From contig JBBRAH010000037.1 in assembly GCA_038206985.1 (NCBI GenBank), forward strand, positions 1-29,602: 29,602 nucleotides of DNA. The letters run 5' to 3'. Positions 8,094 through 15,172 of this stretch are shown piece by piece. A program made the position numbers and the translations under genes. This DNA is from CAXMST01 sp038206985 (lineage in GTDB: Bacteria > Actinomycetota > Thermoleophilia > Solirubrobacterales > 70-9). The notes under the pieces are model-generated. The model saw only the letters and a program-made list of their open reading frames with translations, was not told the DNA's origin and ran no database searches. Positions within the stretch are counted from its first letter, which is position 1. Each line of letters begins with the position of its first letter.

Positions 8094-8134
8094 TGTCCTG
8101 ACTTATGCAGCCCCTGCGTGCATAACATCGGACA
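8094..8134. repeat. 41-bp imperfect palindrome with two competing hairpins, between tmk and holB
   Basis: The left arm TGTCCTGACTTATGCA (8094-8109) and right arm TGCATAACATCGGACA (8119-8134) match as an inverted repeat at 12 of 16 positions around a 9-bp centre. The inner 7 bp (TTATGCA/TGCATAA) and outer 5 bp (TGTCC/GGACA) are perfect. A second possible hairpin, GGGGCTG (8089-8095) with CAGCCCC (8108-8114), shares bases with the left arm, so the two cannot form together. It fills most of the 58-bp gap and ends 10 nt before the holB ATG. No other copy is seen in the window. Confidence 0.75.
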
Positions 8135-8144
8135 ACCTCCTCCG

Positions 8145-9296
8145 ATGAGCGTCCGCAGCCCCGCCCAACTGCCCGAAGCCCTCGACCTCGCCACCGCCGA
8201 CCAGCCCTCCGCTCGCGCGGCACTCGCCGCCGCCCTGAGCGCCGGCGCCTCGCACGCCTACGCGCTGATCGGCCCGGCCGGGACCGGCAAGTCCGATGCC
8301 GCCCGGGCGCTCGCCGCCGAGCTGCTGGCCGACGGATCAGCCGACCCCGGGGAGGCCCGGCGCCGGGCGCTCGCCGACCCCTCGCCTCACCCGGACCTGG
8401 CCTGGCTGCGGCCGCCGGGCAACCAGCACCTCGTCGATGAGGTCCGCGAGCGGGTGATCAACGCGATCTCCTACCGGCCCTTCGAGGGCGAGCGTCGCCT
8501 GTTCGTCATCGAGGCCGCCGACGCGATGGCCGAGGAGAGCCAGAACGCGCTGCTGAAGACGCTCGAGGAGCCGCCCCTCTACGCGCACATCCTGCTGATC
8601 AGCTCCGACCCCTCGGGGCTGCTGGAGACGGTCCGCAGCCGCTGCCAGCAGATCAGCTTCACCGCGCTTCCGCGAGAGACCGTGGAGCGGCGCCTCGCCG
8701 CCGAGTCGGACCTGCCGCCCGAGGCGCTCGCCGCGCTTGCCGCGCTCTCCGACGGCGACCTCGGGCTGGCCCGCTTCCTGCTCGGTGAGCGCGGCGCGCG
8801 CCTGCGCGAGTTGATCGAGGGCTGCTGCCGCGCCGCACGTGGCTCGGGCCTGGCCGAGCGGCCCTGGACCGGCGTCCTCGGGATTGCGGCCGAGATCGGC
8901 AAGGAGCAGGGTGCTGCCGTCGAGGCCGCGGCCGGCGCCCGCGCCGAGGAGCTCGGCAAGGGCCGCGACGCCAACCGCGTCAAGCGCGAAGGGGGCGAGG
9001 CGGCCAAGCGTGCCGACCGGAGGGCCCGCACCGAGGCGATCGATACCGCGCTCGCCCTTACCGTGGCCTGGTTTTTGGATCTCAGCTGTTGCGCCGAGGG
9101 AGCGCCGGAGCACGTCCGCAATCTCGATCGGATTCGGGCTCTCAGCGAGGATGCGGAGGGTCTCGAGCCGGCGGCTGGCAGGCGCGTCGCGGAGCTGGCG
9201 ATGGCGACCCGCCGGCACCTCCAGGTAAACGTCAACGAGGAGCTCGCGCTGGAAGCTCTCTTCCACCGCGCGGCCGCAATCATCGGGCCCGGCTGA
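8145..9296 (+). CDS. holB: DNA polymerase III delta' subunit
   Basis: A 383-residue clamp-loader ATPase-family subunit. Walker A is GPAGTGKSDAARALA. VDEVRERVINAISYRPFEGERRLFVIEAADAMAEESQNALLKTLEEPP is the region that identifies delta' (quoted here as joined segments: VDEVRERVINAIS, RRLFVIEAADAM, ESQNALLKTLEEPP). The sensor/arginine-finger motif TVRSRCQQI follows. The zinc-binding cysteine cluster found between Walker A and HPDL in many delta' proteins is absent; only ADPSPHPDLAWLR is present there. A charged stretch around residues 270-310 precedes the helical C-terminal collar domain. The ATG at 8145 has no Shine-Dalgarno sequence; a GTG at 8118 inside the palindrome is an alternative start. 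The stop is 26 bp before the kinase gene. Confidence 0.92.
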   Translation: MSVRSPAQLPEALDLATADQPSARAALAAALSAGASHAYALIGPAGTGKSDAARALAAELLADGSADPGEARRRALADPSPHPDLAWLRPPGNQHLVDEVRERVINAISYRPFEGERRLFVIEAADAMAEESQNALLKTLEEPPLYAHILLISSDPSGLLETVRSRCQQISFTALPRETVERRLAAESDLPPEALAALAALSDGDLGLARFLLGERGARLRELIEGCCRAARGSGLAERPWTGVLGIAAEIGKEQGAAVEAAAGARAEELGKGRDANRVKREGGEAAKRADRRARTEAIDTALALTVAWFLDLSCCAEGAPEHVRNLDRIRALSEDAEGLEPAAGRRVAELAMATRRHLQVNVNEELALEALFHRAAAIIGPG

Positions 9297-9322
9297 GCCG
9301 TGCTCTAAAAAGGGGGGTGTAG

Positions 9323-11131
9323 ATGGCGAATCTGAGGCCTCCGGATCTACCCTCGACGGCTGAGCGGCCGGCGATTTCAACCCTGACCCACCGCCGGGCG
9401 TTCGGTGTGAGGCTCTGGCTCGCGCTGATGTTCGCCGCGATCGGGATCCTCTCCGGCACCTCCGTATATCTGTTCGTCTCGGAGTCGAGCGACCAGGCGG
9501 CCTCCGATCGGGCCCTGGAGCTCACCGAGCTGCGCACCGCGGAGCTGCAGGGTGATGTCGAGGGGGCCCTGCGCCAGATCACGGCAATCAACCCGGATGA
9601 GGATCAGATCGGCGGCCGCGTCGGCAGGGCGCTGGCGCCTGTTCGCAGCGAGTCGTTCCGTGCCTGGTATTTCGATATCGGTCGGGGGCTGGTCACTTCG
9701 CCGGAAGTGCTGACGGTCAACTACCGCGCGGTCCCCGGCTACCAGCAGGCGATCCGCGACGCCCAGCGGGGCGAGACCTACCTCAATTCCGATCTGCCCA
9801 ACGACCGCGTCGTGACCGCCACTCCCGTCTTTGCCAATGGGACGCAGAGCGGTTCCCTTCTGATCTTTGCCGAGCGCCCCCAGGAAGTCGATTCCGCCCT
9901 GGAGGCGCTGAAGCGCGAGCGGCTCACGGCGCTCACCGTGGCCGTGATCGTCGCCGCGATCATCGGCTTCCTCGTCGCCTCGCTGATCACCACCCGGGTC
10001 AAGCGCCTGGCGGCCGCGGCCGGCCGGATCGCCGAGGGTGACCTCGAGGAGCCAATGCGGGCCAGCGGCCGCGACGAGATCGGCGATCTCGGCCGCGCGC
10101 TGGATTCGATGCGAATAGCCCTGGCGGAGAGCTTCGACGCGCTCTCCTCCGAGCGCGACCGCCTCTCGGCGATCTTCGTCTCGCTCGAGGACGCGGTGAT
10201 CGTGGTCGGCTCCAATGGCGACGTGCGCTTCGCCAACCCGGCCGCCTCGCCGCTGGTCCAGGCTGACGGCACCCCGATCGAGCCGCTCAAGCCCTGGGTC
10301 CGGCGCGCCACCCACCGGGGCACGGTCGAGCACGACCACGTGACGATCGGCGACCGGGTCGTCGCGATCGGCGCTCGCAACCTGCCCGCCGAGGGCGCGG
10401 CGCTGATCGTCGTCCGCGACCGCACCGAGGAGTTGCGCCGCGACCAGGCCGAGCGCGAGTTCGTCTCCAACGCTGCCCACGAGCTCCGCAACCCGATCGC
10501 CGGTATGTCGGGCGCGATCGAGGTGCTGCGCTCGGGCGCCAAGGATGATCCCGAGGCCCGCGATCACTTCCTCGATCGCCTCGCGTCCGACATCGACCGC
10601 ACCGCGCGCCTGACCAAGGCCTTGCTGACCCTGGCCCGGATGGAGGCGATCGGCGAGGGCGAAGCCGATGTGGTCAATGTCGAGATGGCGGTCAACGAGT
10701 CCGTGGCGGTGGTCGAGGCACCCGAGGGCATCGAGCTGGTCGTCGAGATGGCGGCCGAGCTGACCGCCCAGGCCGATCCGGTGCTGCTGCGCCAGGTGCT
10801 GATCGGGCTTCTCACCAACGCCTTCAAGCACACGGCCCCGCCCGGCACCGTCACCCTGCGCGCCCGGCACGGTGCGGACGGCGAGGTCGAGATCGAGGTC
10901 CAGGACACGGGCATGGGGATTCCGGCCGAGGAACGCGATCGCGTCTTCGAGCGGTTCTATCGTGGCAGCGGATCGCTGGAGCGCGAGGGCTTTGGTCTCG
11001 GGCTGGCGATTGCCAAGCGCATGATCGACGTGATGGGTGGCCGCATAACAGTCAGCTCCGAAGAGGGCCTGGGCAGCACTTTTACAATCAGTCTGCGTCA
11101 GGTGGCACCCAGTCCGGCGCCCGTCGCATAG
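9323..11131 (+). CDS. Membrane sensor histidine kinase (HAMP, PAS-like, HisKA, HATPase)
   Basis: A 602-residue kinase. Transmembrane helix 1 is at about residues 29-52 and helix 2 at about 203-222, enclosing a roughly 150-residue outside sensor domain. A HAMP domain follows (about 223-275, GRIAEGDLEEPMRASGRDEIGDLGRALD), then a PAS-like segment (LEDAVIVVGSNGDVRFANPAA). The phospho-acceptor is His386 in SNAAHELRNPIAGMSG. The ATPase domain has an N-box (LLTNAFKHTAPPG), G1 (DTGMGIP), an F-box (VFERFYRGSG) and G2 (GFGLGLAIAKRMI). The ATG at 9323 has a strong ribosome site (AGGGGGGTG, about 5 nt). A response regulator begins 31 bp downstream, so the two form a classical pair. The signal is unknown. 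Confidence 0.95.
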   Translation: MANLRPPDLPSTAERPAISTLTHRRAFGVRLWLALMFAAIGILSGTSVYLFVSESSDQAASDRALELTELRTAELQGDVEGALRQITAINPDEDQIGGRVGRALAPVRSESFRAWYFDIGRGLVTSPEVLTVNYRAVPGYQQAIRDAQRGETYLNSDLPNDRVVTATPVFANGTQSGSLLIFAERPQEVDSALEALKRERLTALTVAVIVAAIIGFLVASLITTRVKRLAAAAGRIAEGDLEEPMRASGRDEIGDLGRALDSMRIALAESFDALSSERDRLSAIFVSLEDAVIVVGSNGDVRFANPAASPLVQADGTPIEPLKPWVRRATHRGTVEHDHVTIGDRVVAIGARNLPAEGAALIVVRDRTEELRRDQAEREFVSNAAHELRNPIAGMSGAIEVLRSGAKDDPEARDHFLDRLASDIDRTARLTKALLTLARMEAIGEGEADVVNVEMAVNESVAVVEAPEGIELVVEMAAELTAQADPVLLRQVLIGLLTNAFKHTAPPGTVTLRARHGADGEVEIEVQDTGMGIPAEERDRVFERFYRGSGSLEREGFGLGLAIAKRMIDVMGGRITVSSEEGLGSTFTISLRQVAPSPAPVA

Positions 11132-11162
11132 TTCAGACCTCGATGCCTGAAACAATCAAACC

Positions 11163-11879
11163 ATGAGCAGTGGCAGGATTCTCGTAGCGGACGATGAGCC
11201 CTCGGTGAGGGAGTCGGTCGGATATGCCCTCCAGCAGGAGGGTTTCGAGGTGACGATCGCCACCGACGGCGACGACGCCGACTCCAAGCTCGGCCCCGAC
11301 ATCGACTACGACCTGCTCGTGCTCGACATCATGATGCCGGGCAAGTCGGGCCTCGATCTGTGTCGCGACATCCGCGGCCGCAGCCCCGTGCCGATCATCC
11401 TGCTCACCGCCAAGGACGCCGAGGTGGACAAGGTCGTCGGGCTCGAGGTGGGCGCCGACGACTACGTGACCAAGCCCTTCAGCGTGCGCGAGCTTCTCGG
11501 CCGCGTGCGGGCCCAGCTGCGCCGCCGCGAGCTCGATCGCGCCACCGGCATCACCGACGGCAACGGCAGCGGCAAGATGATCGACGCCGGCGAGGTGACG
11601 ATCGATCTCGCCCGCCACCTGGTCACCGTGCGCGGCGAGCCGGTCAACCTGACCCGCTCGGAGTTCCAGGTTCTGCGCCTGCTGGCCGACCGTCCCGGTC
11701 AGGTCTTCAGCCGCCTGGAGATCATGGAGGAGCTCTGGCAGTCGGAGTTCTCCGGCGACGTGCGCGCCTGCGACGTCCACATCTCCAACCTGCGCCAGAA
11801 GGTCGAGCGCGACCCCCAGGATCCGGAGCTCGTGCTCACCGTACGCGGCGTCGGCTACAAGCTCGTCGAACCCGAGTAG
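11163..11879 (+). CDS. OmpR/PhoB-family response regulator
   Basis: A 238-residue two-domain regulator. The receiver domain (about 5-118) has the acidic pair ADDEPS, the phospho-acceptor Asp55 in LLVLDIMMPG, Thr in ILLTAKDAE and Lys in DDYVTKPFSVREL. The winged-helix DNA-binding domain (about 140-235) has the family motifs NLTRSEFQVLRLLADRPGQ, VDVHISNLRQKVE-like (here CDVHISNLRQKVERDP) and TVRGVGYKL. It is expected to be phosphorylated by the kinase encoded immediately upstream. The ATG at 11163 has no clear ribosome site, so translation may depend on the upstream gene; a weak inverted repeat (TTCAG/CTGAA) lies in the 31-bp gap. Confidence 0.95.
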   Translation: MSSGRILVADDEPSVRESVGYALQQEGFEVTIATDGDDADSKLGPDIDYDLLVLDIMMPGKSGLDLCRDIRGRSPVPIILLTAKDAEVDKVVGLEVGADDYVTKPFSVRELLGRVRAQLRRRELDRATGITDGNGSGKMIDAGEVTIDLARHLVTVRGEPVNLTRSEFQVLRLLADRPGQVFSRLEIMEELWQSEFSGDVRACDVHISNLRQKVERDPQDPELVLTVRGVGYKLVEPE

Positions 11880-11882
11880 CGG

Positions 11883-11903
11883 GGCGCCGAGCCGCGCGGC
11901 GCC
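11883..11903. terminator. Candidate bidirectional terminator hairpin
   Basis: GGCGCC-gagccgcgc-GGCGCC, four bases after the response-regulator stop and between convergent genes. There is no T-run, so its function as a terminator is uncertain. Confidence 0.3.
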
Positions 11904-11965
11904 GGCCGGCAGTGGGGCCGGATCGCGAGGCGCCAGCTCCGTGCCCTCGGTGCGGTGTTACCTAC

Positions 11966-12571
11966 CTACGAGAACGTGCCGATCCCGGGCACAAAGCGGC
12001 CGGTTCGAGCGGCGTACTCCGCGTAGTCCGCGCCCTGGGTGCGGCACAAATATGGCTCCTCGACAACCCGGACCTGGAGCTCGAGGGCGACGATAAGAGC
12101 AACGAAGCCGATCAAAGCGACAACGCTTGGAACCATCATGGTCAGGCCGAGGGCTGTCGGGATCATGGCCGAGAAGATCGGGTTGCGAACCAATGCGAAT
12201 GGCCCGCTCGTAACCAGGTCCGTTCGCTCGTTCTCATCCACTCCGATCCGCCACGAGGTGCCCATGGCGATCTGCGCGTACAGCGTCAGCGCGATCCCGG
12301 CCGCGGTCAGGACAATGCCGACGGCGTGAACGCCGCTGTTGTCGAGTCCGCCAATCGGCTCGACAGCGTCAAGTAGCGCCAAGACAGGTGCGGAAGCGCC
12401 GAGGACGAGGGCCAAGACGAAGCCGACCCCGGCCAGCCATTCCGCAGACCCTGGCTTGCCGCCGATGCCGTGAAAGCCGGTCGATCCGGTTCGTCGCAAC
12501 TGGATAATGGTCCGCAGCCCAAACGCCAGCGCCAGGTAGCCGACGTAGAAGATGAGCGCGAGTTCAGCCAT
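11966..12571 (-). CDS. Isoprenylcysteine carboxyl-methyltransferase-like membrane protein
   Basis: A 201-residue membrane protein of the ICMT/PEMT family. Hydrophobic segments lie at about 2-22, 45-70, 80-100 and 135-160. The family's SAM-binding C-terminal region is present: GTSWRIGVDENERTDLVTSGPF, read here as GTSWRIGVDEN, then LVTSGPFALVRNPIF, and later VEEPYL, GADYAEYAARTGRFVPGIG. These match the conserved H/R-x-P and E-E-x-x-L signatures of small bacterial ICMT-like proteins. The substrate is unknown; such genes often sit near metal-efflux genes. It starts three bases after the transporter's stop (TGA-gtc-ATG), so it is the last gene of the metal operon. Confidence 0.8.
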   Translation of the reverse strand: MAELALIFYVGYLALAFGLRTIIQLRRTGSTGFHGIGGKPGSAEWLAGVGFVLALVLGASAPVLALLDAVEPIGGLDNSGVHAVGIVLTAAGIALTLYAQIAMGTSWRIGVDENERTDLVTSGPFALVRNPIFSAMIPTALGLTMMVPSVVALIGFVALIVALELQVRVVEEPYLCRTQGADYAEYAARTGRFVPGIGTFS

Positions 12572-12574
12572 GAC

Positions 12575-13315
12575 TCAACAGCAGGTGCATTTGCCTTCGC
12601 AACCGCAACCGCATGAGTCCTCGCCGGGAGCCCGCACCGCTGGATGCTCGCTTGGAGCGCAACACCCTTCACCTCGCCAGGTCTCGATGCCTTCCCTGAG
12701 AGCGACGGCGGCGATGAACAGTGCAGCAACCGGGTCGAGCCACCAAATGCCAAACAGCGCGTTGCCGACGAGGCCGACCAGGAGTGCCGCTGCCATGTAA
12801 GCGCAGAGCATGTTTTGCTGGCCCTCGCCCTTGGTTGCCAGGGAGCCCATTTGTCCCCCGATCTTCTCCTTGGCGCGTCCGAGATAGGGCATAGTGATCA
12901 GGCTCGTCACGGCAAGTCCAATCCCAATCCACGAAGCGTCTGGGTGATCGCTATCGATCAGCGCTGTCAGCCCTTCGTAGGCGACGTACGGCGCGAGCAA
13001 GAAGAACTGAATCGCGACCAGCTTCTGGGCTCGATCCTCAGAGGTCTTTGACAAGAGCCTCGACCCGGTGAAGCGCCAGACGATGACCAAGCTGGCCACA
13101 CCCTCGATGACTGAGTCCAGGCCGAATCCAATAAGCGCCACAGACCCGGCCATGATCCCTGCCGTAATCCCGACGGCGCCTTCCAGCGTGATGACGAAAA
13201 GCGAAATCCAGCTGAGGCGCTTGGCGCGGCTGGCAAGTTGCAGCCACTCAGTGCGGTCATTTGTTGCTTCGGGAGCCGTCTTGACCTGGGGTAGCTCAAC
13301 CGCGCCCGCTTCCAT
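12575..13315 (-). CDS. CDF-like cation transporter with cysteine-rich C-terminal tail
   Basis: A 246-residue membrane protein with about five or six helices in the order of cation diffusion facilitators. The helix-2 metal-site region is GFGLDSVIEGVASLVIVWR (Asp and Glu), and the helix-5 region is WWLDPVAALFIAAVALREG (Asp). The usual cytoplasmic ferredoxin-like domain is missing. It is replaced by a short tail with eight cysteines within about 31 residues, ending SCGCGCEGKCTCC, a likely soft-metal binding site. The start ATG directly follows the repressor's stop (TAAATG), so the genes are translationally coupled. Context with a CmtR-like sensor suggests export of Cd, Pb or a similar ion. This is inferred, not shown. 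Confidence 0.82.
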   Translation of the reverse strand: MEAGAVELPQVKTAPEATNDRTEWLQLASRAKRLSWISLFVITLEGAVGITAGIMAGSVALIGFGLDSVIEGVASLVIVWRFTGSRLLSKTSEDRAQKLVAIQFFLLAPYVAYEGLTALIDSDHPDASWIGIGLAVTSLITMPYLGRAKEKIGGQMGSLATKGEGQQNMLCAYMAAALLVGLVGNALFGIWWLDPVAALFIAAVALREGIETWRGEGCCAPSEHPAVRAPGEDSCGCGCEGKCTCC

Positions 13316-13654
13316 TTAGCGGCACTCTCCCCTGGGCTCGTTGAGGCGGCAGGCGCCGACCGTCTTCCCGGCTCGGTCGAGTACGGCATCGACGGCACCA
13401 AGCAGGTCACCAACGCCGTCGATGAGCCGGTAGTGCACCTCGCGTCCTCGCTTGTCGCGAGCGACAAGTCCGCAGCCCCAAAGACAGGCTAGGTGCTTTG
13501 AGACGTTGGGCTGACTGAGCCCGGTTGCGGCAACCAGATCCGAGACTCGTTGCTCGTCCTCGCGCAGCGCTTCGAGGATGCGAAGCCTCGACGGGTCGGA
13601 GAGCCCATGAAGCAGCTGAGCTTGAAGTTCGGCTGAGTGAGCTGGTGCGAGCAC
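13316..13654 (-). CDS. ArsR/SmtB-family metal-sensing repressor, CmtR-like
   Basis: A 112-residue winged-helix repressor. DPSRLRILEAL (about 20-30) and TGLSQPNVSKHLACLWGCGL (helix-turn-helix, about 44-63) are typical of ArsR. Cys57 and Cys61 sit in the recognition-helix region (ACLWGCG), and Cys102 lies near the C-terminus (GACRLNEP). These equal in number and context the Cd/Pb ligands Cys57, Cys61 and Cys102 of Mycobacterium tuberculosis CmtR. A fourth, Cys111, is near the end. The start is a GTG; no in-frame ATG exists upstream. It is the first gene of a three-gene operon (repressor, transporter, methyltransferase-like) and probably represses it until metal binds. Confidence 0.9.
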   Translation of the reverse strand: MLAPAHSAELQAQLLHGLSDPSRLRILEALREDEQRVSDLVAATGLSQPNVSKHLACLWGCGLVARDKRGREVHYRLIDGVGDLLGAVDAVLDRAGKTVGACRLNEPRGECR

Positions 13655-13660
13655 CGCAAA

Positions 13661-13666
13661 AGCATA
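13661..13666 (-). promoter_or_regulatory. -10 box of metal operon, leaderless arrangement
   Basis: TATGCT on the minus strand, 6 nt before the GTG at 13654, with no ribosome site. A GCATGC palindrome (13676-13681) just upstream would fall between the -35 and -10 positions, where an ArsR-type repressor could bind. The operator is a guess. Confidence 0.4.
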
Positions 13667-13733
13667 ACTGACTTGGCATGCGTTCTGTCGTGTTTGCGCC
13701 AGCGGCCTCGCCCCTCAGCCCCCAGAAAAACCG

Positions 13734-14627
13734 CTACGGCTCGTACCGAACGCCCCACGACTTACCGCCGTCGGTCGAGTGCTTGATCGATCCGTCGTGG
13801 AGGGCGACAAAGAGCCCCTCGCGCTCTGACTCGAACGCTGCGGGCTCGCCGTCCACCTGGCCGACCTCCCGCCAGTCAGCACCGTCGGCGCTTGACTGAA
13901 CTGATCCCTCCTGGTCGATGATCAGCATCTCGCGAGACGAGGGCCACGCGACCAGACCCCCGCCCGAGTCGAGTTGGCGCCAGCTGCCGCCAGCGTCAGT
14001 CGAAAGATAAGTGGAAGCTTCGCCCGAGGCCAAGATCGTGTCCGCGTCATCTGGATGGAGGGCAACCGAGAGGAACTCCTCGGGAAAGTCTTCTGCACCC
14101 CAGCTTTCGCCCCCATCCGAGCTGACAAGGAACTGCGGTTCGCGAGTCTCCCAGTCGTGGCCAAAGCCATAGACGCGGTCTCCGCGAGCTTCAAGCGCGT
14201 GAAAGTCGGCTTCGCCGAGGAGCGAGACCGGCTGCCAGGAGCTTCCTGCGTCGCTCGACTCGATCAGACCCAAGAACGGCGGCAAGTCTTCACGACCGCC
14301 GGGATGACCCGAACCCAAAAAGCGATCGGGGCCAACCACTGTGAAGCCCATCGTGTCCTGATAGCGATCGGCTACACGAACTGCTTGCTTATCGTCCGCG
14401 CCAAGTCGGAACAAGCCGGTGTGTGTGGCAATGAACAGTGCGCCGTCGCTCGGATTGATTCCGAGTCCATGAACATGAACCGGGCCCGGGTCTGGGCCGG
14501 GGTCTTCAGCCACGGCGGGGACCGGGGCTTGGGATGCGGCGGGACCAGACGAGGGCTCCTCACTGTCGCCGCAGCCCAAGGCGACCAGGCTGGTCCAGAC
14601 GAGAGCGGCAAGAAGTCCCATACCCAT
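13734..14627 (-). CDS. BNR/sialidase-like repeat lipoprotein (F510_1955-type)
   Basis: A 297-residue exported protein. A hydrophobic leader ends in a lipobox (LVALGC, Cys19) followed by a low-complexity linker. The body has repeated Asp-box motifs of the S-x-D-x-G-x-x-W type: SSDAGSSW, SSDGGESW, STDAGGSW, SSADGADW and STDGGKSW, which point to a beta-propeller. The opening VHVHGLGINPSDGALFIATHTGL recalls proteins annotated as F510_1955-family glycosylhydrolase, but no catalytic activity can be claimed. The leader has no basic residue before the hydrophobic core. Codons just upstream in frame would supply Lys and Arg but lack a start codon, and a stop lies at 14670-14672. Either the ATG at 14627 (or the TTG at 14630) is used, or the 5' end has been damaged. 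It ends 79 bp upstream of the metal operon. Confidence 0.75.
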   Translation of the reverse strand: MGMGLLAALVWTSLVALGCGDSEEPSSGPAASQAPVPAVAEDPGPDPGPVHVHGLGINPSDGALFIATHTGLFRLGADDKQAVRVADRYQDTMGFTVVGPDRFLGSGHPGGREDLPPFLGLIESSDAGSSWQPVSLLGEADFHALEARGDRVYGFGHDWETREPQFLVSSDGGESWGAEDFPEEFLSVALHPDDADTILASGEASTYLSTDAGGSWRQLDSGGGLVAWPSSREMLIIDQEGSVQSSADGADWREVGQVDGEPAAFESEREGLFVALHDGSIKHSTDGGKSWGVRYEP

Positions 14628-14845
14628 CAACGAGATGATGGCATCGCGCCAGGTGGCGGGCCTTTTCGGTCATCGGGCAGGGGAATAGACCTTCTGAGAC
14701 GTGAGACTTCTTTATGTTGCCCGAGCACGAGCGTTCAAACGCCTAGAATCAACCCAGCTGGAGAAGGCATACGTTCCACGAAAGTTCCATGCCGGGTAAC
14801 GCTTGCAGGGAGGGATTGCCGGAAACTGAGTTCTCAAGCTAGTTT
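14628..14845. other. Intergenic region upstream of tRNA-Thr and the BNR lipoprotein gene
   Basis: This 218-bp stretch is more AT-rich than its surroundings and has no convincing gene. It contains a TGAGAC direct repeat (14695-14707) and a TAGAAT box (14741-14746) that could be a -10 for the tRNA, about 100 nt upstream of it. No -35 at normal spacing is seen. Confidence 0.4.
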
Positions 14846-14918
14846 GCCGCCGTAGCTCAGTTGGTAGAGCACTTCACTCGTAATGAAGGGGTCAGCGGTT
14901 CGACTCCGCTCGGCGGCT
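14846..14918 (+). tRNA. tRNA-Thr (anticodon CGT)
   Basis: A 73-nt cloverleaf. Acceptor stem GCCGCCG pairs with CGGCGGC, with discriminator T. The D-arm is GCTCAGTTGGTAGAGC. The anticodon arm is CTTCA-CTCGTAA-TGAAG, with anticodon CGT reading ACG (Thr). The T-arm is AGCGG-TTCGACT-CCGCT. CCA is not encoded. Confidence 0.97.
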
Positions 14919-14943
14919 CTGCGCGAAAACCCTCGGGCCCTTT

Positions 14944-14975
14944 GGCGCGGCTCGATCAGTTTTCGACGCCGCGCC
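14944..14975 (+). terminator. Hairpin downstream of tRNA-Thr, possible terminator
   Basis: GGCGCGG (14944-14950) pairs with CCGCGCC (14969-14975), with a further TCGA/TCGA pairing inside the loop, 25 nt after the tRNA. There is no T-run. The rest of 14976-15172 holds a perfect TTCGGCCGAA palindrome (14995-15004) but no gene. Confidence 0.35.
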
Positions 14976-15172
14976 CGGTCTCCCGTCGCCTCCGTTCGGC
15001 CGAATGGCAGGGAATCCGTCTTCGCCGTGCAATATCACCTGCGTGCCGTGTCCGGAGGGGGTCTATTACAAGGTCTACTTGACGATGCCAATTGGCTGTG
15101 CGCCCGTTCCGTCACCCCGCGCAATCTGAGAGTGGCCGTGTCACGTTCCCACTCCCAAAGGCGCGACAACCG

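Noticed and set aside
8094..8134. Possible dif/XerCD site in the tmk-holB palindrome
   Set aside because: One arm, read on the minus strand (TTGTCCGAT), resembles the XerC half of actinobacterial dif as I remember it. However, the second half does not match and the 9-bp centre is not the 6-bp spacer of dif.
9377..11155. 592-residue open frame antisense to the histidine kinase
   Set aside because: It mirrors the kinase codons, has no recognisable domains, and long antisense frames are expected in GC-rich DNA.
14846..14918. tRNA-Thr as an integration site for the neighbouring metal cassette
   Set aside because: Elements normally insert at the 3' end of a tRNA gene, while the cassette lies on its 5' side. 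No copy of the tRNA 3' end was found on the other side, and there is no integrase.
15092..15172. Upstream start for the DUF11 protein
   Set aside because: It would place 27 polar residues before a typical signal peptide; the GTG at 15173 is a better start.
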